A stretch of 64,000 nt of DNA from Ephydatia muelleri (Eukaryota > Porifera > Demospongiae > Spongillida > Spongillidae): assembly GCA_013339895.1 (NCBI GenBank), contig JABACO010000007.1, positions 643,738-707,737 on the forward strand, given 5' to 3'. Below are positions 34,176 to 48,300 of the stretch, piece by piece (within the stretch, counting starts at the first letter, position 1; every line of letters begins with the position of its first letter). The position numbers and the translations under genes were made by a program. The notes below the pieces were generated by a model. It was not told the DNA's origin, did not search any database, and worked only from the letters and a program-made list of their open reading frames with translations.

Positions 34176-35384
34176 TCAAGAGTAGGAGTTTTTAATGTCA
34201 TCATCTTCATGATGAGGGACAAACAATGTCTCTGATGGAACAAGTCCACTTTTTTCTGGTGCATGTGTTGCTAGGTAATCCTCATTCGCTTGATGAATTG
34301 ACTTCTTATGTGTGGTGCACACTACCCAAATGATGAACACCACTCCCCGTAAACCCACTCCAGAAGGAATAGTGATGGTTAAGATGAGCAGGACGCTGTA
34401 TGGAATCTGAATCCCAGCCCATCCGACAATTCTAACAGATGCTCCAAGTAAACTTGTGATGGAGAAAATGACCAAATAACCAAATAGGGCATACACATTA
34501 GCATTGCCCTTAGTCCGTGTTGCACAGCAAAGGGTGACCATGACAACCATAACCACTGCAGTGGTGAACACGAGTAGCACAAATGCCCACAGATACCACA
34601 GCACAATCTGTTCTATGATGCCGTCTCTAGCAGGACCACAGCCACTGTCCTCCTCAGACTTTATCCAGCATGAACCTTCTGCATTCCCGTAGCGGCCATT
34701 TATAAACGGCCAGGGCACGAGAAGTGCAGGTAGAGCAATGGTGACCACCAGGTACAACATCTCGAGTTTCTTGTATATTTTGACCTTAACCTCATTTATG
34801 ACCATGATAAAGTGAGGCTGCCACATGATGATCACCAGGTGTGCTCCAATGCAGCATGTCATCACCAGGACGGACAATGCAGAGTACAAGTTGAGCAATG
34901 CAACTGCCACACACCCATAGTGACCAATAGCATTGTCCCACAATGGAAGCCACTGGAATGAGTTGACAAGTGCGTATAAAGTCATGGCGCATCCTGTGTA
35001 CAGGAACAGCCTCTCTGAACGTTCCGCTGAGATGGTTTGCTTGCACTGTTTCCATCCCATCAGTGCAACTGCAACAACACAGGTCAACAATGCCAGCACA
35101 GAGGTAGAGGTCTGAATGAGACTGAGTGACAAATCCACCCCTGATGTTGAATTTGTAGTACAGTTGGATGATGTTGCACCTTCAGTTTACAATAAATGTT
35201 GCACAACTGAATTGATTTAATCTAGTATCAATTTATGTTTATGCTACTTTATATAATGAATATTGACCCTGAATATCACTTTCGGTTATAATGGTTTCAT
35301 ACCACTTCAATCAATACCATAAGTAGAAAAAATAACACCATTCAATGTAGCATATCTATGTAATAATTTCTTACCAGCTTGCAT
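34176..35384 (-). CDS. Seven-transmembrane receptor (GPCR)
   Basis: Exon 1 contributes ATG CAA GCT G (35384-35375) before GTAAGAAA. Exon 2 (35179-34176) joins in frame through a Gly codon, giving 337 residues. The short N-terminus has sequons (NCT, NST). Hydrophobic helices lie at about 24-45, 62-82, 93-118, 142-164, 197-222, 232-252 and 263-290. A Cys at the start of helix 3 (HYGCVAVALL) and GSCWI in loop 2 fit the usual disulphide. The tail is short and acidic. The CWI-type loop 2 suggests the secretin/adhesion or cAMP-receptor-like group; the subfamily and ligand are unknown. The acceptor at 35,180 has a weak pyrimidine tract, so the 5' exon is less certain than the rest. The gene sits alone between the two inverted arms. 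Confidence 0.82.
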
Positions 35385-35399
35385 GGTATTTAGTAGTAC

Positions 35400-37609
35400 G
35401 ATTAGCTGCGATCCAAGCCCTATACATATATAAGACACAGGAGAATATGTATATTAATGTTAAATCCACCTTTATTCCACTACTTTATCACTCCTCCATT
35501 ACTCACATAACACGTACATCCTTACAGCACCTCATCACTACCATAACAACACAGCCACTCTATAGCACATCACTTCCTCCACACAAAAGTGGGCATTACA
35601 ATATCACAATCAGGGTGGAATAGGTAAAGTACATCACAAGTACAATAAACATTTCTATTGCCAAGTAATTCCTTATGGCATAATGGCAGTAAGTAGTTAA
35701 ATGATTGATATGCTACTGAAGAAATATCAATCAATGGCCACATGAATTTAGAGGTAGAATGATTAGCATTTGGTCCAAACAATTGATTGGCAAGGCTCTC
35801 AGTGTACAACATGTATAAATAACCATCAGTAGCCCTGCAGGTCTCATGAGTTTAGAGTGAAGAGAAACTTTGAGCTGTCTTAGACCTGGGCCGTCTGGTG
35901 ACTGGTCTAGAATCTACTCGAGAAGTGGATATTATGCACCGCTGTCAATATTACAGTCAATTAACATCTTAACCAGTGAGCAAGTGGTGACGGCTCTTGC
36001 CTGTATCTACATAACCCATATCGTTTGCTTGTAACAGCTGCATGCTTCTGTTCCAGAGCACGGGGAGAGGAAGAGGTTTTGAATATACAAGTTAGAAAGT
36101 AGCTTTGCTGTGTGATGAGGGCATAGCATGATGGAAGAGAACTGCCAAGCAGTGTCGGACCAGTAGCTATGCAATTTAGTTCAGTAGACTTCTGCCAGTT
36201 CATATGGATGGGGTTAGTGCCAACGGTAGTGTTAGCGGGTTGGCCGATAGGAGTTCAGAAAATGTGGCTCATCGCGCAAAGAATCGTTTCCAGGAGATAC
36301 ATTCTTAAACCAAGCTTAAATTTTCTTACCGCTTGCAGCACTCCTTGTCCAAACGCTCTTGGGTAATTTGATATAGAAATATTGTTTTTAAAAATAAACA
36401 AATGATTGCATATCAACTAAAGTCTCGCAAAGAAAGAATCAATTTATCCCCCTAAAATAGGGAGCTATTTTACTGACCTGTAGACCTGCACAGGCCTACA
36501 TGATGTGAGCATTTTAACAGAAGCCATCTCCATGAACACAGATAATGTAATCATAACGTAATATAATATTCTCCCATACTAGCAACCACACGCACACTTA
36601 CAGATCTATTTGGGAGTGGCCCGACTCCCGTGCACGTTTGGTCCGTCGGGTAGCCGCGCACTTCACGACGTAGAGGGGCTCTACGCATCAAAACCAGCAC
36701 TCACTCAGCCCACACACTCCACGTACGCACACACATAACTGTCAACACGCACACAATCTTCCATCACGCACACACACCTACACGACTAATCGTTCACCTT
36801 ACGATTACTAGAATATACGACCCGATACAGACTTTCAACGCAACAATAGGCGATCGCGGCAACACTAGACTTCCACCTCACCCACCGGGCGCACCCCCAT
36901 GCACACACCTCTACTCTCCCTTGGATCGTTAAGCTACGTACGCCGGGTCGCATGCATGCTGATGTAGAATAAGACCTACAACCTGACCAGGTCATCGGGC
37001 TATATACGTGCAACAATGCCTCATTTGATCGCTGTTGATACTTACGCGAGTATAACTTCTGCTGCAATCAGCAAGATGACGTAATAGAATGTTAATTGTC
37101 GTAATAAGAATTATAAAACTACTCGTCAGCGGAAACCCGCAAGCACAGCAGTGGGAAGGAAGCTGTGAACACCTTTGCACTCTTGGGTAACCGAATTGCG
37201 ATGAACTCACCATATGCTGGGGGCATGACCTCTGCCAGTTAAATCTTACCTTGACCTGGTCCATTGCTCGGGCAGATCTAGCTAGGGTATTTGGTGCATG
37301 AAAATTGATGTTACATTTCCATTGTACATGTACGTACCGTTATATGTATTTCTGGATTAATAAAATATAATTATTATTATGGTATTTCAGTGAGCACTAA
37401 TATGCTGCCTATTTATATGGGAATAGGCTTGCAAAAGCTATAATAAAGTTACCATTGATAAGGCGTGCCTTAAATGTGGTGAGACATTCCGTCTACACCC
37501 ACACCCCAATTATTCATCTGCTGCACTCAACGTATGGGATTTGAAGGCAATAGTGGTGTAAAAAGCAAAGAAACAAGGGTCTAACAGTAAGGGAAAATGT
37601 ATAGAAGTC
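35400..37609. other. Spacer upstream of the receptor gene
   Basis: Promoter-side flank of the minus-strand receptor. Open frames on both strands are short and without domain features. An ACAC-rich, relatively GC-rich patch lies at 36,580-36,960. No RNA gene is recognised. Confidence 0.5.
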
Positions 37610-40600
37610 TGCACTGCAAATCGGAGTATCTGTCTTGGAGCTGTAAGACTATGATTTTTTTATTAGCCATGCATTTCAACGCAAGCGTTACATTTCTGTT
37701 GCGCGTACTGATAATCTATGCGCAAGGTCCGTTTTCACGGAAACGATCCATATGATGTTTTTTTAAGAAACTAAAATATTCTAGAACGTTATGATGAATT
37801 TACCAAATTAAACCAAGTTAGACTGGTTTCTAACCAGCAAAATGAAGTGACACATAAAATGAGTAGTAAAATGAAGTGACACAAGAAATGAGTATCAATT
37901 GACCTTTTCAGTTAGAGGATTGATAATGTGTCCGTCGTAAAAGCTCCAATATCCAGAGCTGTCCATTTAGAACGTGAAAACTTGTAAATAAATTCCTAGT
38001 CTGACTTAGTCTGACTGAATAGTCCTGTTAAATCATACGAGCTGCTGCCTTTGGTGCAAATAATTTAGGTTTTGCCTCTGTATCTTAGATTCTACTAGTT
38101 TACGCATCCAAGCTCTTCCTAGCTAGGATATGTTGCCATTCATCTCTTGCTACGTATATTGAACAATAATACCTGATTGCATGTCGTCTAGAGGCCGTTC
38201 GTCATTCATCTCTTGAACAATGTTGCGGATTGCCCTGACTAGAGAACCCTAATGTGCCGGCAGTAGTTTTGACAGGATGTTTGAATAAGATGAATAGATG
38301 TTTCCCCCTTATACTATTAGATTGTGTGTTCGAATGGACTCATTTTGCTTTGATGCATTGATGGGTATTCTTATCAGATAAGGTACATATTTCAAGCTAT
38401 TCAATTAAAACACAATAGTGACTGCAAAGCTGATACTATGTCATATTTAGCTGAGACATTTCAGTTGCATAATACTTGATCAATTGTCTTGTCCATTTAC
38501 TTACAGTTTCTGGCCCTTCAGGGACAGGGTATCGGTTGTTCTAATACATTATTCCATCAGCCCTTCCTTCAATGACTAACATCATGATAACATATTTCAA
38601 TTTGTATGATTCAAGTTTTTTGTGCAATATTACCACCACAGGCAGCCTATTCTTGCTGATTTAGAGTTTTGTTCCGAAGTTATTTGTTTTTAAAGTGATT
38701 AAATATACTACAAGTGTGCATGACAGCAATTAGTAGACACTTCACAAGGTTTTTATTCCAGTGCACTCCTGTGGTTCACGTGATCAATTTAGTGGCATAC
38801 CACATGCAGTGTCATAAATAGAACCTGTGTCTATGATCAGCTGTAGTGAGTGGGTGTATCAAGTGTGCATCAACCAAATGGTCACCAAAGGGCTTTGGGG
38901 GTGATGGACGGGTGTGTATTGCTATTTGTGAGCATGATTATAATTCACTTCGTGTCAGATGAACTCTCCCTTACCTGGTGCATGTTTTTATTTATGCTTT
39001 GCCTTCGTGGAATACGTTGTTTTGTGGCTGTCTAATCTCACCTTCTTGCAGAGTATCTGCATAAGAACTTCCAAGATAACTTCAATGTTGTCACGTCCGC
39101 TTTGGTCCTAAGGCAACCACCATCTGATATTCTGAACTGGAATTATACGTGATAAAACACCCCACTTTTAATATTGTGATAAAACAAAATGTCCACTCAC
39201 AACAGGGACCGCAGTTTTTGATATATGGCCACAAATGGTTTTTAGCTGCATGCCATCATTGTCTGACCCTTTTACTGCTGCAGATGTTCCCACAGGACCA
39301 CTGCAAATGGAATGTAACGTATCTCTGCTGATAAGAATGGTCATCAAATCTTCCCCTCAGTGAATATAATATATCGTAACATGTAACTCATTCATATTTC
39401 TGGTGACTTCGCCCGAAATTCTAGCTCAGTCCACTCTCCATTTTTCGATTGAGCTTCATTTGAGCCAATCACAGTTTTACGGTTAAAGTACAATACAATA
39501 CCCATTCAATATTCACACAATATTGATTTGATGTCCATGCAGTGTTCTATACTTGTACAATTGACAGTTAGTGACCTTTGGTCCACTTGGGGCATTGCAG
39601 TTTTCATACTTACATTATACACATACATGTATATACAGTGGTCAGCTGGCGTCTCGACGTCAGTTATGTTTACTTGGTCTGCATTGGTTCAAGATGCACG
39701 AATGTCACTGAGGCCCCTAAATGTCACAACTGATTTGCTAGTCAGTTATTAGCACGGCGTCCTGCATGCAGGCTACGACCGACGGCCAAGCACATGTAAC
39801 CGTCAAATTTTGGCACAGGGCCGCGGCATCCACAATAGCAGAAAGAACGTATGCATGTGATGTTCTGATTGTGTTGCCAAGAACATAAGATGAACCTATT
39901 GTATAGTGCTGGTAAAATAAACTATTCTGAACTAGTATATCATCCTATTTAATAACACTGCATGACATATTTAATGTATTTCGATTTTTGTATTTGAATG
40001 TTAATTCATGTACCGATAATTAGTCCAGATGAGCTAGTATATAACCCGACATCACTTCAGATCATTACACTGTCGTTTCCCGACTCAGTATAGCTTTGGT
40101 GAACTGCTCATCACTTCAGACGCAAGTCCAACGTACGTGCGGTATGACGCGGCATTGTTGCTTTGGTTACAAACAGTATGCGCACAGCAGTGGGTTGATA
40201 GCTGCATGAAGTTGTTGTCTCTACTACCTTCGTGTGCCTGTTCATACAGAGTTTGTTTGCTCTTTGCAGTATACGATTAACTCTTTCAGACATGTAAGAT
40301 TGTCGTCGCAAAATGCTATACAATAAATTGGCTAGCCTGTGAAAGATAAACGATTTGCATGTCAGATTTGGGGAGTGCAAGTGATGGCTTATACATTAGT
40401 GGTCCTAAAAGTATATACCATACATGTACATAGTGTACTATATCGTCATGATCAACAGATTACAATTTGTACGATTCATACAATATTGCCACCACAAGGC
40501 TGCCCATCATATTAATCCATGTGTCCACTTGGGTGGTTGGGGTAGTAGTGGGCTGCAGAAGCATCTGTATAGCAGACGACTATAACCTTATCTGAGACCT

Positions 40601-40765
40601 TCCATAAATAGCGGGCAATGGTTGTCTGTTGAATGAAACCACAATCTGCTGTGAATACAATTGAATAAGGAATGTATGTAACCATTGTGGTCTGTATTCC
40701 AATATTGTGCATGGTTTGTCTTATAGATATGCTTTTCCATTCGTTTAGAGAACTTTCAATCCAGA
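37610..40765 (-). repeat. Right arm of a roughly 3 kb inverted repeat
   Basis: Inverse copy of 29,756-32,720. It contains copy e of the dispersed repeat (about 39,160-39,920, minus orientation). The arm ends at GAGAACTTTCAATCC. No target duplication is evident beyond either arm, so a simple transposon bounded by these arms is not shown. Confidence 0.9.
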
Positions 40766-41350
40766 TTTACTAATGAAAGGATCCAGTAGTGAAGGTTTTA
40801 TCAATTAATTAAGTTATTGTTCTTATAAGTTATTGACTTCTGAAGTTTTGACCTATTGTGACACTTTTCAAACTTTGCACATAAATATGTCTAGTCCTGT
40901 TTGGCATGCACTCACCAAATTTATAAGAATAGCTCTCAATAAGGACTATCTGTGCGCAATAACGAAATGTTTACGAAAGTGAAAGTTAAGTGTTATGAGC
41001 AATAATAGCGCTGAACGTTAATTATCTCAAAAAGTTCATTTTTAAAAATTCCTTTTTTTGCTAGCAATTAGTAGCTGACTACCCCCAAAAAATTACAGTA
41101 GGGCAACTTTTATTTTTTTTGGTAATGCCTTGTTGTATCAGGAACTGCAAGGGAATCTCTGAGCCACGTAGTAATTCAATTATTGGTACTAAGTGGGCGC
41201 TTGCATAGCCAAGCAATTTCATTGCTCTAAAGTAAACGCACAATAATAACACAGGTTTTACAATCCAAACTATTACTAAGTCGTTGTGCTATAATTTTTG
41301 CTGCTTCAACCACCTCTCTCTTAGTCAAAGTGTATGTTCTGTCACAGGGT

Positions 41351-41793
41351 TTACCTGTGAGCAATGTCTGAACTGTCAACTTCTAGCATATCAGAGGGTT
41401 CAGGAAATGAAAATGATGATGATGGTAAATGAGGATGAAGGAACTTAACTGTAACAGAGCCAGCCTCTGCATCCACTGCCATTGTGCATCTAAGCCATCC
41501 ATACCCATCATACTGTACAACGGTCACAACCACAGAAGCACCAATAGTAGTGAACTGTGAAGTTGTGCACAAGCTACCCTTTCTAAACGTGAATGGGTGT
41601 TTTCAGAGAACAGCTTCACCTCCACAATACTATTTGAAACAGGTCGAAAGTAGTGAAGCTTCTGTGTTTCCGGAACAGTTCTATAGGCAGAAAATATTTC
41701 CCTAAAAAGTAGTTCTTCATTCCTCTGTTCTTCTATGGGGCAAAGGAATGAAGAACTACTGTGGAGGTGAAGCCGGTCTCTGACAGCACGCAT
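41351..41793 (-). pseudogene. Decayed C-terminal part of a transposon-type protein
   Basis: Two overlapping frames together give VPETQKLHYFRPVSNSIVEV and, after a frame change near 41,570, VVVTVVQYDGYGWL, then VTVKFLHPHL and SDMLEV. The arrangement (a P.T...H.F.P block, then V.YDG..W, V.VKF.HP and a D...V end) resembles the C-terminal region of uncharacterised transposon-linked proteins in invertebrates. This is from memory of the pattern, not a search. The frame break suggests decay or an unrecognised intron. Confidence 0.35.
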
Positions 41794-41883
41794 TCATGTC
41801 TAGAAAGGGTAACCCATGCACAAGTGGTGGTACCTCCACAGTCCACTACTGTTGTTAGTTATGTGGTTGAATAGTATGATGGG

Positions 41884-42136
41884 TATGGTACCACGAATAA
41901 GCCCCGCCCCCCAAAATAATAAATAAATGGCTTGTGTTTTTAAAAACGTGTGCTTCTCCATAACCTCAAATGTATTCAGCATTTCAGAAACAAAAATGGT
42001 ACCCGTACATGATTATGAAAAAAGATACGCAGAAATGTTCGCGATTACGAAGATACGGACGTTTAAACACGAGCCATTTTTTATTGTTGGGGATGAAGGG
42101 GGGGGGGGGGGGGGGGAGCTTATTCGTGGTACTGTA
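41884..42136. mobile_element. MITE-like element with short terminal inverted repeats
   Basis: GGTACCACGAATAAGC near 41,887 is mirrored by GCTTATTCGTGGTAC at 42,118-42,132, enclosing about 250 bp with a long G run inside the right end. TA lies at both outer edges. It is too small to code for a transposase. Confidence 0.6.
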
Positions 42137-43399
42137 CGGTAATAGTTAGAGGACTTCGTGTGGCAAAAAGAGACTGAAGTCAGCATAAGCCACATAGCAT
42201 ATGCACACATACACACAACACTTATGCGCAGTGACACATATGGCTAACATTATAACACTCTAGTAATGACACATCCACATACTTTCAAGTGCAAGGTCTG
42301 CCCCTATGAATAATTTCTCTGCAACAGCTCAAGAGGCAACTAATTTTATTCTCACTTTCTGCTGTTGTCTCTATTAGTATACTATTTCTCTCAGTTACAC
42401 TTATCATCAAGCACTCTACAAAAGTGTTCGTTTACCTTGTAAAAGCGTTTGGGAGTCTGGATAATGAAATTGTGGCTATAGCTTGCTGTGGCAAACTTAA
42501 TTTGGGTCACACAATTACGCCAATGTATGGCATTTCCATCTAATATCCTAACTGGCTAATGGTTGTACATCTTATGTATATTAAGAGCACTTCTGGAACC
42601 AAAAATGCTACGATTTAATTTGATATTCATTTCGTCTTCGATTGATGTTCCTAACGCGGTTACACGTCATGAAATGAAGGAGAATAAGGAGGAACGAGGA
42701 GAAGGAAAACAATTAAGTGGTGGATATTGAAGTCCCGACCTGTTGTTTCACAATAACAGCACTGTTTAACAATGTGTACATTGTACAAACATTTTTGTTG
42801 TGCATTTGATAGATTATGTGCCAGCGGGCGAGTGGAGGCAACGCTATGTCATCATTCTAACTCGATCGAAAACCTTGCCCACAGAGCTAATCCTACATAG
42901 GATCCACTAGCATGGGTCCTGATAATGTTCAGAGAACAAAAGTGGTCTCTATGCTAGAATCTATGTACATTGATTGAGTTCACTAGTTTGTTTAATATTG
43001 ATGTTTGCAAAATGGAGATTCATTTGTACATGTACGTGTTATGAGCAATGCGGGGTGTGCAGCTAAGTGTTTTAATGTGGGGGGGGGGGGGGGGGGGGGG
43101 GTAGGGACAATTTTGTTATATACCCCTCTCAAAATATGGAGGGGTTAAGAAAGATGGGAAAACATGTCTTTTAATTATACTAAGAGTAACAATATAGGGA
43201 TTGTATAATGGAACACAGAAGCACAAGGACAGTCAGAACAATACAATTATAAGCAAATGTATTTGTTTATTTTAGTTTGATATGGTGAAGTCATATTTAA
43301 TACTTGCTGATTACGTGCATGTATCAGAATATTAGTCATGTCAAATATATATTGCTCATCTGTAGTCACGTCAGCAATTGAAACTACAGTATATTGTCC
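42137..43399. other. Spacer with poly-G tract
   Basis: No gene is seen. A run of more than 20 G lies at 43,079-43,100. Confidence 0.6.
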
Positions 43400-44487
43400 A
43401 AATACAGCTTAAGATTGGAAGCATATTTTTCTCCACTAAGTCTTCTTCTGTGATCCTTATTTGGCATGGATAGTGATGTGTCTCTTGCATATCTCACTTC
43501 AATATACAACCTCATTGCTGTCATCAGATTTCAGATACTCATCAACCTGCTTGACTTTGTAAATGGTCCATCCAAGCATTTAAGTTTCTCAAGATCCTTC
43601 CTGTCCAAGGCTAGATTAGCAATTCTTTGTCTACAAGACCTCTTTTCTTCATATCCCTTCTGCTTAGCAGCGCATAATTCAGGAATTACAGGTGGCTACT
43701 TTGAAATATCCTTTGTAACAGTATTTAAATCATGGGCTGCACATTTTACTTATGTTGATGAAGCTGTACTTGACTGCTTTGATCCTCTTATCGATCATTC
43801 ATAACTTATAAATCCAACGCTGTGCTCAGTGCTCAGCATCAAAGTTGTGTACTGATGCTCCTTCTTGATCCATTGTAGAGAGGCTGTGAGAGTTTTCATG
43901 GTAACAACTAACCCAAATATCTCCCCCTTCTGTTTTTGAAACGCTTCTGCAAGAGCTGGCAAGATAAGTATCTTTTTAAAACGTGTTGTTCAAGTCTTCA
44001 CAAATCGCTTCTATACTCATATTTCAATAGCATACCTAGAATGTGTAAATTGACTATCAGTAACACAGGTAAATGCATCCTTGTTCAAATTTAGGAGCTT
44101 GCATGCAGGGTTGTTTCTAGCAGGTCCAGATAGAGCTGTTGAAAAGCTGTTGTTTGGAATATAATTGTTACACTATAAGTTGTTAGTGTCAAAAAAGGAT
44201 CCACTAAGTGCACCCAACAACGCATCAATGCATAGATCACTTTGAGTTCTAGAAAGCATCTTGCAACTCTAATTACAAAAAAGCCAATGCTCTTGCAATA
44301 CTGACGCCAACATATCAGCAGCATTGCTTCTTGACAGATACTTCCCTGCCCATCTTGGACGAAGAAGATAAAACATAACTTCTATCACAGCCTTTATTGT
44401 TGGCGAAACTCCATGAGGTGGGTCAGCAGATTCTATGTAGTCTACACCTCCGAGGCATATTTTACACCATGTTTCCACACTGGCCAT
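43400..44487 (-). pseudogene. Decayed ORF of unknown, probably transposon, origin
   Basis: Begins with a true ATG at 44,487 (MASVETWCKICLGG), runs through HGVSPTIKAVIEVMFYLLRP and SRSNAADMLASVLQEHWLFC to a TAA, then continues in the same frame as coding-like sequence (LCIDALLGALSGSFF). Further down, reading frames with MRLYIEVRYARDTSLSMP appear near 43,500. Stops and frame changes break it. The composition is protein-like throughout. It may belong with the fragment at 41,351-41,793 as one decayed element read on this strand. The family is not named. Confidence 0.4.
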
Positions 44488-45369
44488 CTTCTGTTATGTT
44501 TATTCGCGGCAAAACCATATACAGTCTACACACGGCAACTTTGAGGGGTATGTACAGAGGGGTTGTGAGGGGTTAAAAAATCTTTGATTTTTCTTTTCAC
44601 ATTCAGTGTGACCAGTACATATTTTCATATCTTCAGAGGGGTAAAATGAAGAAATTTTTTTTAAAAGCAGAATAACACCCCTTCTCCCCCCCCCTCGAGA
44701 TAGTTTTAACTCCCTAGAGCGAATGCTCAGGGTTGAATGCACTAATATTTGGATACCAAAATCGAAGAGGAGCAAAACAGCTTTCACATCTATTCTTCAA
44801 TGGTCATATTAGGGTGAAGGATGCCATATTGTGTAGTATCTGAATGCTCACAGTATATTTTAACCACAAAACTGCTATTGTTGGAATACTACTATGTAGT
44901 AATATGGCAATAAACTGATCATATAGCCATTCAGAAAAAACCCTCCTCTTGTCTAGTCCTATCTCCCATGTGCGATTGATTATTTCTCACTCAAAATAGC
45001 TTTGAGATGCAAAGCTCCCCCATACCTCTTAGTTGGATATGAGTTGGAACCTTCCAGTACCTCTTCCTCATTAATTATTTATACCCTCTACAACATTCCT
45101 GAATCCGCCACTAAAACCAGTTCTCAACTGATACTTCCAGTGCACTGATTGATTTGGATACAGCATACATTCGAAGGAGCATGTGGAGATTTTACGTGAC
45201 TATATGACTTTTTTTTTCTTATGCATACTTGTACCTGTATATAATAAGTCAGATTGACTAATAAAACAGTTAATCTGTAAGATGTTATACTAGTATTCTA
45301 ATTGTTTATAAGTAAGCATTTGAATTTACAAGTGGGATTTCTTATTTTCAGATCTAAGGTATATCAAAG
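44488..45369. other. Upstream flank of the plus-strand death-domain gene
   Basis: No gene is seen. A ttattttcag acceptor at about 45,350 directly before ATCTAAGG suggests that the exon holding the ATG at 45,370 begins there and that a 5' untranslated exon lies upstream. Confidence 0.4.
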
Positions 45370-48300
45370 ATGTCAGATCTTGTAACTCCATCAGCCACAA
45401 CAGAAAAAGAGAACAGCAAGAATGATAATTTAGGCGGTGACAATGAAACTGCTATGCAATCAAACTTCATTTCCAATGATAAAGGGACATCAAAAGAGCA
45501 AGGTGTAAATTCAAAGGTACATGAATACAGCTGTTAATGTCTTGCTATTCGAAACGGGGTTAAACTTGAAAATTAGGGGCTAACCCATAGCCGTTTGGGT
45601 GTAAAAATATATGGTTAATTTTTGCATGACTCCAAAATTAAATGTACCCATTGGTAGATCAACCTGTCAACCTATTTGGTACTTATAATAACAATTATGA
45701 AAGGTTAAAATCTGCATTGTCGAGAAGGTGCTCAGTTGTTTTAAGCTTTAAGTGATTTGGCTATGCAAACAATATGAGAGTGACATGATAATGGCGGATG
45801 TAAATTATTTGATCGAATTATGACGTACTCATGTGGTCTAATTAAGTTCTGGCTCATTCATTATTCATAGCAATAAATAGGATATCAAAACCTTTCAGCT
45901 TGCTGTTGATTTTCAATAGTTTTTTCAGCTGTTTTGTACTTGTCTTACTATGTGCTGTTCTCAACAGGTCGTTCTGATTTTTTACTGAATACGCTTCAAA
46001 TATACCGCTTCCCTTTGCAGGCTGTACTTTTACAATGGAATAACAAAAATCTCCGATGAATATAATTAATTTCTAGCCAAGAAGCAGTGTGTCACAAAAC
46101 AATGTTACAAAATTGGGCTCCAGAGTAAAAGATAAAGGTTGTATAAGTAGCAGAACTAGTTCTATTAAGTACATCAATCATTTACTAGGTCATCAAGTGA
46201 ATTATTTTATAAAATGCAAAGCACACACGCGGCATAAGGAGGCACTAATACAACCTTATACTAATATTTTTAATTTGGTACTTCTCTTAGGCAAAGGTAG
46301 AAATATTCAGTGTAAATAGTGACATTCCACTCATTGTTATTTGGTAGTAAATGAAGGTTAAAGTAGACCAAAACTATATTCGGAGTTAACCCCGTAATCC
46401 TTGGACAAACCCGGGACTGCAGGCCATTGAAATGTAATATATTGGAAGTTTGCTGGTAATCTTCATATAAAATTGGTCTTGAATAATGAAGTCATTAAAA
46501 TAAGAATCTACATTTGCCAGAGCTATAAACTTGAGAACAGTTTAGCTGTCAATAGAATAGTTTGGTGCATATTTACATTTGACAGATGGCATGCACATGG
46601 GTTATAAGAAATAGGTGGACGGTCACACCCAGTCCCTTATTATCTTCATGTTCTTTCCTTTTGTTTCACATAATTCAAGATAGGATCTATTTAGAAGACT
46701 CATGTTTGTACAAATCCACTTGTGATCTTCAGTGATCCAATGAGTGAATATTGCAAGGGTGTTAATCAGAAGCATGGAATTCTATCGCTATTAATAGTCC
46801 TAACATCATGCTCCGCTACCATCCTTAAGCCACAGCTACTCTTATTGTAAAGTACACATAGCTTGGGTGAATCTTCAGAGTTTTCCATCGGGCCACACGT
46901 ATGTGGAAAAGAGCCAAATGGCAGGCTACAATCAAGAACAAGATTGAACAAGCAGTCGTCTTTGCCACATGTATACAGTGGTATGGAGACACGATGTACA
47001 GAGTATGCATGCATAACTGATCTTATGGGGAATGATGCATGTATAGACACAATGCAAGTACAGAGGACCAATCCTATGTGACAGTGCATGTAGAGCTACA
47101 TGTACCTACATGTATGTACAGTCTTAAGTGAGGGCACTATGCCATGTACGAAAAACCAGTTATATGGGAACTCAACATGAAAACATGCACAGGTCAAACA
47201 AAATACTTCTATAGTGATGCATGCAAAAATACAGAGGAAAAATAAAGCTTGGAACATAAATTGAAATACAATCAGTGGCCTACACAAACATGCACAAAAG
47301 CAGTTAAATTAAATAGAACGCATGTGCGTGTGACAATGTGTGCGAGTGTGAGTATTTGTACCATCATTACCAGACAGGCCTATTGTTTGCCATATGTATA
47401 ACGGGCGTGTGCAAGTGTACTGTACATGATGTTTGTGTTATGCATAAGAATGTATACCTGTACAGGTCCATGTATGCAACAATGCTAGTGTGTGCAACTG
47501 GTATACACAAGAATCTAGCCAATCTATGCAGAAAGACAAACAGTATTAACTTAATGTGTAATAATATCTACAACAGATTTAGTCAATTTATATTTATCAC
47601 AATGCCCCCACTTAAATTGACTTGTCGCTACTGCGGTAAATCCATTTTGTGCCAAAGAGTTTCAAATTGATCACGTGATAGTGGTTTTGTCAGAATGTCT
47701 GCTTTTATCTGCTGAGTACGGCAGAACACCAAATCAATGACTCCATTAGTCAAGGCCTCACGGACATGGTGATACTTAATGTCAATGTGATTTGTACGTG
47801 CATGATACACTGGATTTCTTGCAATAGCAATAGTACCTTGGTTATTGTACCTAACAACTCGCACCCGGCGTATTCTGATAGATACAACACAATAATTACT
47901 TAATACAAGATAGCACACACACAAAGTACAAAGTACAATGACACAGAATCACTAGATAACATGCAGGCCAGCTGCAGTTCTGAAAGTCACATACTCTGGA
48001 GTCTAGACTGATGCTTTCCTAGATGGTGGGCCTTAAATATGTCCTAAACTGGTTATACCGGACTCTGCTGTTCCACTGCGGCATGCTCCAATTGATGTAT
48101 TCCCCGTTCCATTGTAAACCAGTTACTACAGTTATCCTCATTGATGATAGTTGGCATTTTGGGGGAGGCTTTGATATCCGATAATTGTCTCCTTAACCAA
48201 ACAACCTTTTGTGTGGCAGCTTCAAGTGCCACATACTCTGCCTCAGTGGTTGACAATGCAAATACTCACTGCTTCTTGCTAAGCCAGATTATAGCTTCTC

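Noticed and set aside
29756..40765. Single giant transposon with 3 kb terminal repeats and GPCR cargo
   Set aside because: No target duplication or transposase is seen, and parts of the arms occur separately elsewhere (9.2 kb, 20.3 kb, 51.8 kb). An inverted duplication of repeat-rich DNA is simpler.
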